From Endozoicomonadaceae bacterium (GTDB lineage Bacteria > Pseudomonadota > Gammaproteobacteria > Pseudomonadales > Endozoicomonadaceae): a stretch of 13,178 bases of DNA. Position 1 is the first letter of the stretch; each line of letters begins with the position of its first letter. Both the position numbers and the translations under genes were made by a program. The DNA lies in contig JAAOIJ010000037.1 in the NCBI GenBank assembly GCA_015163815.1, forward strand, positions 1 through 13,178, written 5' to 3'. Positions 8,469 through 13,178 of the stretch are shown here, in pieces. The notes beneath the pieces were generated by a model. It was not told the DNA's origin. It saw only the letters and a program-made list of their open reading frames with translations, and did not search any database.

Positions 8469-8492
8469 AATCAACCTTAAAAAGTAGATATT

Positions 8493-10553
8493 ATGATTTC
8501 TAATTTTATTAGCTTTATACATACTGAAATGATTGCTACCTCAAAACAAGCTGAGTGTGTCGCTTGGATTGAGTATCAAAAAGGAAGTCGCTCATTATGG
8601 GTTGCATTTTCTCCTTATTTTGAACCTATTGCAATAGAATCGACCGAAGATACTGCTGGATTATCGATTATTCAGGTTGATCTATCAGATTCAGCTCATT
8701 ATTTGCTTTATATGCTTGAAGAAAAAAAGCAAGATGGTTCGATTTGTAATCAACTCTATCTCTTTGATTTGCGTACAATGAAAGTATTACAGATATTCTC
8801 TGATGTTCATCAATGGATGATGAATGAATCACAATCGACTTTACTCTATGTCGCTAAAAGTAAAGATAATATACTGATGGAGTATGATTTCAAATCTTCT
8901 CATAAACGATGTATTTGGGAGCTTTCTGGTCAGATCATCAATCTTTCACTGTATGCATTAGAGCAAAAAATAGCTATTTGTTATAACCAAAACGGACATC
9001 ATCTTTTATCTATTATTTATTTGAAAACAAATCAAATGATATGGGTATCAGACAATTTAGATGACGCAATAGACCCTATTTGGTCTCCAAATGGCAAAAA
9101 TTTAGCTTTTTTAGTCAAAGATTATGATTTGATTGAAGGATGGATGCCCATTTCTAATTGTGATCTACCTGCTTATTCGATTATGTTATTTCAGGAAACA
9201 TCTCAACAATTAGAGGTATTATGGAATAGTCACAGTTTACCGATTGCAAGCTATTCTTCTCAAGAAGGCCACAGACCCATTTCATGGTTGAATAATCAGC
9301 AGCTTATTTTTTGTCATGAAGGCAGTCAATGGGAGCATGCGCACAGCTTAAATATCAATGATAAACAGTGTATTGCTTTAACATCTGGTGATTTTTTAGT
9401 GCGAGACTTATCCGTATGCCAGAAAACTGAACGCATTTTTTTAATCAATAATCGACATCATCTCTCACATTATGGTATTGATATCATACAATCAGGCCAA
9501 CTGGATACAACAGATACACTTGCATTGCAAACAGTATTATCAGAACGTTTAGCTTTTTCGATTCAAGTGATTTCAAAAACCGGGCGCTATATTGCTTTTT
9601 TAAGTGCTAGTGAAACGATGCCTATTGAATTAACAATTTATGATTTAGAAGAACAACAACTCATTTATCCTAGACGATTATTAGCTGATTTTATATCATT
9701 TAATTATAATGATTTTTCACCTATTCAGATGACGAATCAAACCTTTAAAGCAATTGATCATGTCACATCAGAAGCACAAGTCATGCAGCCAGCACGCATC
9801 AGTCAGCATGCTGCTATTATTCATCTACATGATGGGCCTGGTAAGCAAAATTTACCCGGTTTTCAGCCTTCTTTAGAAATGAGTTTACATTATGCGCTAT
9901 GCCGATATTTGACACACATGGGTTTTATCGTCGTCAATTTAAATTACAGAGGCTCTAGTGGATACATGCGTGATTTTCGAGAAGCACCATACCGCGCCTG
10001 GCATGGTGCTAGTGAATATAATGATGTATTAGCTTCAGCGAAATGGTTATTAACTCAAAAAACGCTATGCCATAAAAAAATTGGATTGATGGGAAAGGGA
10101 TGGGGAGGCTATCTAACCGCGTTAGGTTTAGCAAAAGATAGTCATTTATTTCATGCTGGCATTGATATACAAGGCTTTCATCATTTCCCTCAATTATTTA
10201 GGCATAGCTCACGATTTATGCGCTCAACACATTACAATCTGAGCGCTTTATTTCAAGCAGAATCAGTTAGTCGTGATATGGCCTGCTCGCAACTGGCAAT
10301 AGAAAATTCTCCTTGGAATTACTTACAAAGCTGGATGAGTCCAGTTTTATTGATTTATAGTGAATATAATGAACCTATTTTTTTAGAAGAAGGTAAAAGA
10401 TTACGTTATATGTTAAAAAAACAAGGCGTGAAAGTTGATTCTTATTTATTTACAGATGAGTATATATTATTTCAATATCATGATTCTTGGAGAATTTTTT
10501 ATAATTTAATCTGTGATTTTTTTAATCAAAAATTAAATTGTCATGATACCTAA
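8493..10553 (+). CDS. Prolyl oligopeptidase (S9) family protein, probably catalytically inactive
   Basis: A 686-residue protein with the two-part S9 layout: an N-terminal beta-propeller-like half (about 1-410, with WSPNGKNLAFLVKD at 197-210) and a C-terminal alpha/beta-hydrolase half. The hydrolase half shows IIHLHDGPG (442-450, usual form HGGP), NYRGSSGYMRDFREA (484-498), DVLASAKWLL (511-520) and SPVLLIYSEYNEPI (616-629). The nucleophile elbow, normally GxSxGG, reads GKGWGG (534-539), so Gly536 stands where Ser should be. Asn625 replaces the usual Asp, and DEYILF (655-660) aligns with DEGHGF, placing Ile658 at the His. The frame is uninterrupted and has a strong promoter, so it is probably expressed and retained for a non-peptidase role such as binding. 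No signal peptide is seen. Ribosome binding site weak. Substitutions are judged by eye, without an alignment. Confidence 0.85.
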   Translation: MISNFISFIHTEMIATSKQAECVAWIEYQKGSRSLWVAFSPYFEPIAIESTEDTAGLSIIQVDLSDSAHYLLYMLEEKKQDGSICNQLYLFDLRTMKVLQIFSDVHQWMMNESQSTLLYVAKSKDNILMEYDFKSSHKRCIWELSGQIINLSLYALEQKIAICYNQNGHHLLSIIYLKTNQMIWVSDNLDDAIDPIWSPNGKNLAFLVKDYDLIEGWMPISNCDLPAYSIMLFQETSQQLEVLWNSHSLPIASYSSQEGHRPISWLNNQQLIFCHEGSQWEHAHSLNINDKQCIALTSGDFLVRDLSVCQKTERIFLINNRHHLSHYGIDIIQSGQLDTTDTLALQTVLSERLAFSIQVISKTGRYIAFLSASETMPIELTIYDLEEQQLIYPRRLLADFISFNYNDFSPIQMTNQTFKAIDHVTSEAQVMQPARISQHAAIIHLHDGPGKQNLPGFQPSLEMSLHYALCRYLTHMGFIVVNLNYRGSSGYMRDFREAPYRAWHGASEYNDVLASAKWLLTQKTLCHKKIGLMGKGWGGYLTALGLAKDSHLFHAGIDIQGFHHFPQLFRHSSRFMRSTHYNLSALFQAESVSRDMACSQLAIENSPWNYLQSWMSPVLLIYSEYNEPIFLEEGKRLRYMLKKQGVKVDSYLFTDEYILFQYHDSWRIFYNLICDFFNQKLNCHDT

Positions 10554-10630
10554 TCATAGCATCATTCACGTTAAACCCTTGCTATTGATTCATATTTAAT
10601 AAGCTATCGTTCATAGTCTACCCTTAAAAA

Positions 10631-10755
10631 AATTAATAAATATTCTATAATTCAATCAACTAGGTATTAATTTGTTGTGTACTATTTCCCAGTTATTGGT
10701 TATTTATGATATAAAACATGGGAACAAAATGACAGAACAAGACACACAGACATGA
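10631..10755 (+). repeat. Dispersed ~120-bp repeat, copy 1
   Basis: AT-rich element with conserved parts TATAATTCAAT, TTTGTTGTGTA, CAGTTATTGGTT, TGATATAAA, TGGG and an ATG at 10729. By eye it is about 80% identical to copy 3 (11658-11780, opposite strand) over some 104 bases, and more loosely similar to copy 2 (12527-12647). The ATG opens an 8-codon frame, MTEQDTQT, closed by TGA at 10753-10755. TGA-TATAAA has the form of an extended -10. It has no terminal inverted repeats and no transposase, so it is not an obvious insertion sequence. It may be a duplicated promoter or gene-start region, or a shared 3' flank read in reverse. Confidence 0.75.
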
Positions 10756-11045
10756 CAAAAAAATTTATTTCAACATAAATTGAGCAATCTACTTGATCAT
10801 GAAATCATTCTTTGAACAAAATAATCAAGACTGAACGAAACAATCAACATCTTCTTAATCTATAGAAATATAGTTTAATCATTATAATTCAAGAATATTG
10901 AACTTTTCTTATCATACAATGTTTCACATAGACTGCCTAGCTTATAATGTGCACGATTTGCAATAAAAAAATATGTTGTATATTGCCTTATTATCTCATG
11001 TGATCGGTGTTTTTTATATCGCACAAATTATAGACTAGATATCAG
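10756..11045. other. AT-rich stretch without a recognisable gene
   Basis: No frame longer than about 30 codons looks convincing here. In the frame of the copy 1 micro-ORF, after its stop, a protein-like run QKNLFQHKLSNLLDHEIIL (about 10756-10812) appears before further stops, so this may be a heavily decayed gene. Nothing else is seen. The 77 bases after the S9 stop (10554-10630) have no clear terminator. Confidence 0.3.
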
Positions 11046-11088
11046 TATAATGACTTAAATAATCACTCTCATTGTCAATTAAATGAGG
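11046..11088 (+). promoter_or_regulatory. -10 hexamer and Shine-Dalgarno ahead of the broken gene at 11097
   Basis: A perfect TATAAT lies at 11046-11051 (the -35 region is poor), and GAGG at 11085-11088 is spaced 8 bases before the ATG at 11097. Together they mark 11097 as the authentic start of the decayed gene that follows. Confidence 0.45.
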
Positions 11089-11096
11089 CATTCATA

Positions 11097-11666
11097 ATGG
11101 AAAAACATTCACAAAATCAATTTTTTGCTTGTAAAAATAAATCACTTACTGATAGTCCAATACAGAGGCAGTCTATCTAGAATCTGTCTGTCATAAGGTT
11201 TGATAGAGCGGTTTCACCTATGAAGACTGAGCCAGTCGTTTTATGGAAGAAACGGCAGTCAATCATCGTAAACGTAAACTTAGCGAACACAGTGATAGCA
11301 ATCATAATGAAGACAAGCTTCTTCCTATACGTCGGCACTTTGATATAAGTTCCTCTCAGAAGAGCTGTTCTCTAGAAAGAATAGCGATAGGTTTTTCAGA
11401 AATACACAAATCAATAAAATTAGTAAAAACAATCAATTTCTCTTTATATGGTATATCGATGACTATACCAAAACATAACATCAATAAGGACGATCTAGTC
11501 ATCAGTCTGGATACTAGTACATCAAACGCTATCAAAACTAACCAATTTCTTGCAAAACATAATTGATCAAATCTCTTGTATATCAAGTAAAAACATGCAA
11601 GCATTAGATGAAGCATGCTTGTCACATGATTTGTCTCTGAATACATTTGTTAAATCTTCAGCCTAG
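11097..11666 (+). pseudogene. Decayed gene of unknown function (~189 residues if intact)
   Basis: Pieces in two frames form one protein-like path. The start (MEKHSQNQFFACKNKSLTD...) has a good Shine-Dalgarno, runs 27 codons to a TAG at 11178-11180 and continues in frame through NLSVIRFDRAVSPMKTEPVV. Near 11245-11270 the coding character passes to another frame (VNHRKRKLSEHSDSNHNEDK..., open to a TGA at 11564-11566). Near 11500-11550 it returns to the first frame (SKLTNFLQNIIDQISC... SLNTFVKSSA), ending with TAG at 11664-11666. Two compensating frameshifts plus one stop fit a 570-bp ancestral gene. The middle part is hydrophilic with a basic cluster HRKRK. I do not recognise the family. Alternatively only the 107-codon middle frame (11243-11566) is expressed, but it lacks a ribosome binding site. 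Confidence 0.5.
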
Positions 11667-11780
11667 TGTGTCTTTTTCTTGCATTTTTTGCCCAAATTGT
11701 ATATCAAAAACAACCAATAACCGGAAAATATTACACAACAAATAACATATAGTGAATTGAATTATATAATATTGATTACT
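11658..11780 (-). repeat. Dispersed ~120-bp repeat, copy 3 (inverted)
   Basis: On the minus strand it reads TATAATTCAAT...TTTGTTGTGTA...CGGTTATTGGTTG...TGATATACA...TTGGG...ATG, matching copy 1 at about 80% over some 104 bases by eye. The ATG (11684-11682) opens MQEKDTLG, closed by TGA at 11660-11658. Its ATG end touches the 3' end of the decayed gene at 11097-11666, which comes from the other side. Confidence 0.75.
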
Positions 11781-12005
11781 TTTTCAAAGTCGACTATTTA
11801 TTATTTTTGATGCATATTTGAATAGCTTGTGATAAAGACTATACTGAATAGAGTTGTCAATTTTTCATCGATACTTATTATCATGGCAATGCGATCTGTT
11901 CTTTTAATTTTCAGGCTGTCTACTGGTTCATATCATATTATTTGTTAATCTAAACTCTATCATAGTTCGTCTTTTTTATCTTTCATGCTCAATAAGAATA
12001 AACAT
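11781..12005. other. AT-rich spacer, no supported gene
   Basis: With the inverted repeat before it, this completes a stretch of about 340 bases without a gene. The only hint of coding is an open minus-strand frame without a suitable start (about 11932-11804, 43 codons, containing DSLKIKRTDRIAMIISIDEK), too short to call. Confidence 0.3.
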
Positions 12006-12525
12006 ATGTTCATACAATATTATAAAATGTATTTTTATCCTATTCTGATACAACTGATGGTTGTTTATTGCTGCAAAACGAATGCTTCTGTTCTGCTGGA
12101 GTAGTTAGATATTATTTCAAAAAAACATCCTTCTATAGAACACTTAGATCCATTGCAGAATGCCATGTTACACTATTTAAATATTAAAGCAGAACAAAAA
12201 GCGCAATATTATGAATTTTTTTGTCATATCAAAAAATACTTAACAGATAATCAACTATATCATCAAATAGTCAATGTCGAGGAAAATGCTATCAGGGATC
12301 ATTTTCAACCATACTGGACGAATCTATCTATAGATGAGTTTCTTCGCTCCATTTCATGTGATATTTTTCTTAAAAGTCATACAATCCCCTTACAAGCATT
12401 ACAAATGCTTATTACGAGAAGATAATAATTTATTCATTTATATTGACATTCTTCAAAATATACAGAAGACCTTATTAAAAGAGTTACACGATTTGACAGA
12501 TCATTTAGTCGACCCCACAAAATAA
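12006..12525 (+). pseudogene. Decayed gene of unknown function (~170 residues if intact)
   Basis: The central part is strongly protein-like: from KKHPSIEHLDPLQNAMLHYL through IKKYLTDNQLYHQIVNVEEN to IPLQALQMLIT (about 12120-12415). It then stops at TAA (12423-12425), but a one-base change of frame near 12414-12420 continues as REDNNLFIYIDILQNIQKTL... to TKstop at 12523-12525. Upstream, the same frame opens at ATG 12006 but holds a TAG at 12102-12104. A competing frame there reads NVFLSYSDTTDGCLLLQNEC and would join through the A7 run at 12119-12125. Either way at least two lesions are needed. The predicted product is largely helical and soluble, with no motif I recognise. An expressed fragment starting at the TTG at 12153 is possible but has no good ribosome binding site. 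Confidence 0.5.
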
Positions 12526-12526
12526 C

Positions 12527-12647
12527 ATTAATACCATATAATTAAATTAATTATATATTAAATTATAGTTTCATATTGCTCAGTTATTGGTTTTTTTGAT
12601 ATCAAACCTGGAAAAAAATGAAAGAAAATTATACGGAAACTGGATAA
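12527..12647 (+). repeat. Dispersed ~120-bp repeat, copy 2
   Basis: Same order of blocks as copy 1: ATTAATA, TATAATTAAATTAA, CAGTTATTGGTTT, TTTTGATATCAAA, CTGGAAAAAAATG. It is the most diverged copy. The ATG at 12618 opens MKENYTETG, closed by TAA at 12645-12647. It starts two bases after the stop of the decayed gene at 12006-12525. Confidence 0.65.
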
Positions 12648-12657
12648 GCATATTATT

Positions 12658-12756
12658 TCATACTTTCCCTGCTGCATGAATAGCATCATACTTTGACAAC
12701 AAGAGGTCACATTGAGAGCTTTCTTCTGCTGTCAAAATCAACTGCTGGTTAGTCAT
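12658..12756 (-). CDS. Small hypothetical frame, possibly the tail of the decayed gene at the right edge
   Basis: A 32-codon minus-strand frame, MTNQQLILTAEESSQCDLLL through SKYDAIHAAGKV, ending at TGA 12660-12658. Its composition is protein-like (Glu, Ser, Gln, Leu, few rare residues), but no Shine-Dalgarno precedes the ATG. It starts 5 bases after the stop of the frame at 12762-13178 and in a different phase, so it may be that gene's C-terminus displaced by a frameshift. Function unknown; chance cannot be excluded at this length. Confidence 0.25.
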   Translation of the reverse strand: MTNQQLILTAEESSQCDLLLSKYDAIHAAGKV

Positions 12757-12761
12757 CTTTA

Positions 12762-13178
12762 TTATTTATCGTGAGCATTAACTGCCAAAACAATATGAGC
12801 AGAAAAACGCGTTAATCTTTTCATCAAAAAAAATAATGGAAAATTATTGCTCTTTGCTCCCAGATTTTGCTTATTTTGCCTAGATATAAAAGTGCTCATA
12901 TTATTACAAGCACTCGTTCTGGCATTAGCATAGAATATGGTAGATAATTGTTGATCTATATTGGCATGATAGGTATAGCAATCTGTATTCAGCAGGTATA
13001 GCGTGTCGGGTTGTACTGCAGTCCAGTATACAATTTCTTGTGCCGTTCGATGCAACCATTGTGAATATTATTCCTGAGTCAAGCTCAGTAATGTACTAGG
13101 TGTTAAATCGGCGCTATGCGTATTATCGCATAAAGCCATCCAACCTTGACTAAATTGACTAAGAGTCTCATCTACAAA
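12762..13178 (-). pseudogene. Partial decayed gene running off the right edge
   Basis: A minus-strand frame enters from beyond the window: FVDETLSQFSQGWMALCDNT...LTPSTLLSLTQE, a TAA at 13070-13068, then YSQWLHRTAQEIVYW...to LAVNAHDK and a stop at 12764-12762. Both sides of the TAA share one phase and read as one protein, so CAA-to-TAA is a likely lesion; LTQE-Q-YSQWL would be natural. The only in-frame Met after the stop (13055) has no ribosome binding site. The QGWMAL...QEQYSQWL pattern faintly recalls the N-terminal part of class I polyhydroxyalkanoate synthases, but the spacing to later motifs does not fit, so no function is assigned. The 5' end is outside the window. Confidence 0.45.

Noticed and set aside
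8427..8480. 17-codon frame starting at ATG 8427
   Set aside because: It overlaps the strong promoter at 8440-8468 and would not be transcribed from it; no ribosome binding site.
11356..11646. Minus-strand 96-codon frame opposite the decayed gene at 11097-11666
   Set aside because: It is hydrophobic and antisense to the more protein-like plus-strand path, with no ribosome binding site. It probably exists only because the other strand was once coding.
11804..11932. Minus-strand open stretch of 43 codons with a protein-like middle
   Set aside because: It has no start codon near its beginning and is too short to separate from chance in AT-rich DNA.
12762..13178. Identification of the right-edge fragment as a polyhydroxyalkanoate synthase
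   Set aside because: Only a faint pattern resemblance in the N-terminal part; the spacing to the next expected motif is too long and no lipase-box region is in the window.
10554..13178. Insertion sequence, integron, CRISPR array or toxin-antitoxin locus in the gene-poor region
   Set aside because: The repeats are only three, diverged, unevenly spaced and in both orientations. No transposase, integrase, Cas or recognisable toxin sequence is present.

Overview
The window looks like part of the chromosome of an AT-rich gammaproteobacterium, roughly one third G+C by eye. RpoD keeps the full gammaproteobacterial layout, including region 1.1 and the long non-conserved region, and its regions 2.3-2.4 and 4.2 read essentially like the E. 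coli protein. TtcA and DusA are also typical gammaproteobacterial forms. Low G+C, weak Shine-Dalgarno sites and a gene-poor stretch of broken reading frames suggest a host-associated lineage with a decaying genome, for example Legionellales/Coxiella-like. That placement is inference.

Left part (1-8092): an acyl-CoA dehydrogenase on the plus strand converges on a minus-strand run read right to left as dusA, ttcA, dnaG, rpoD. Two of these modify tRNA (dihydrouridine synthesis, 2-thiocytidine synthesis) and two are core replication and transcription genes. The dnaG-rpoD pair is the remnant of the macromolecular synthesis operon. rpsU, normally upstream of dnaG, is absent here and ttcA takes its place. 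dusA and ttcA each carry the same 14-bp sequence over an extended -10 element, which suggests matched promoters. A long hairpin lies between the convergent gene ends.

Middle (8093-10553): a 400-bp divergent spacer with a clean sigma70-type promoter drives a 686-residue prolyl-oligopeptidase (S9) family protein. Its fold signatures are intact, but all three catalytic triad positions appear substituted (Ser to Gly536, Asp to Asn625, His to Ile658). It reads as a conserved-length pseudopeptidase and is the most interesting protein in the window.

Right part (10554-13178): about 2.6 kb with no intact long gene. It holds three copies of a ~120-bp dispersed repeat (two on the plus strand, one on the minus), each ending in an ATG micro-ORF of 8-9 codons. 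Between and beside them lie at least three decayed genes whose reading frames can be stitched together across stops and frameshifts. None of these could be identified. No tRNA, rRNA, CRISPR array, transposase or integrase was seen.
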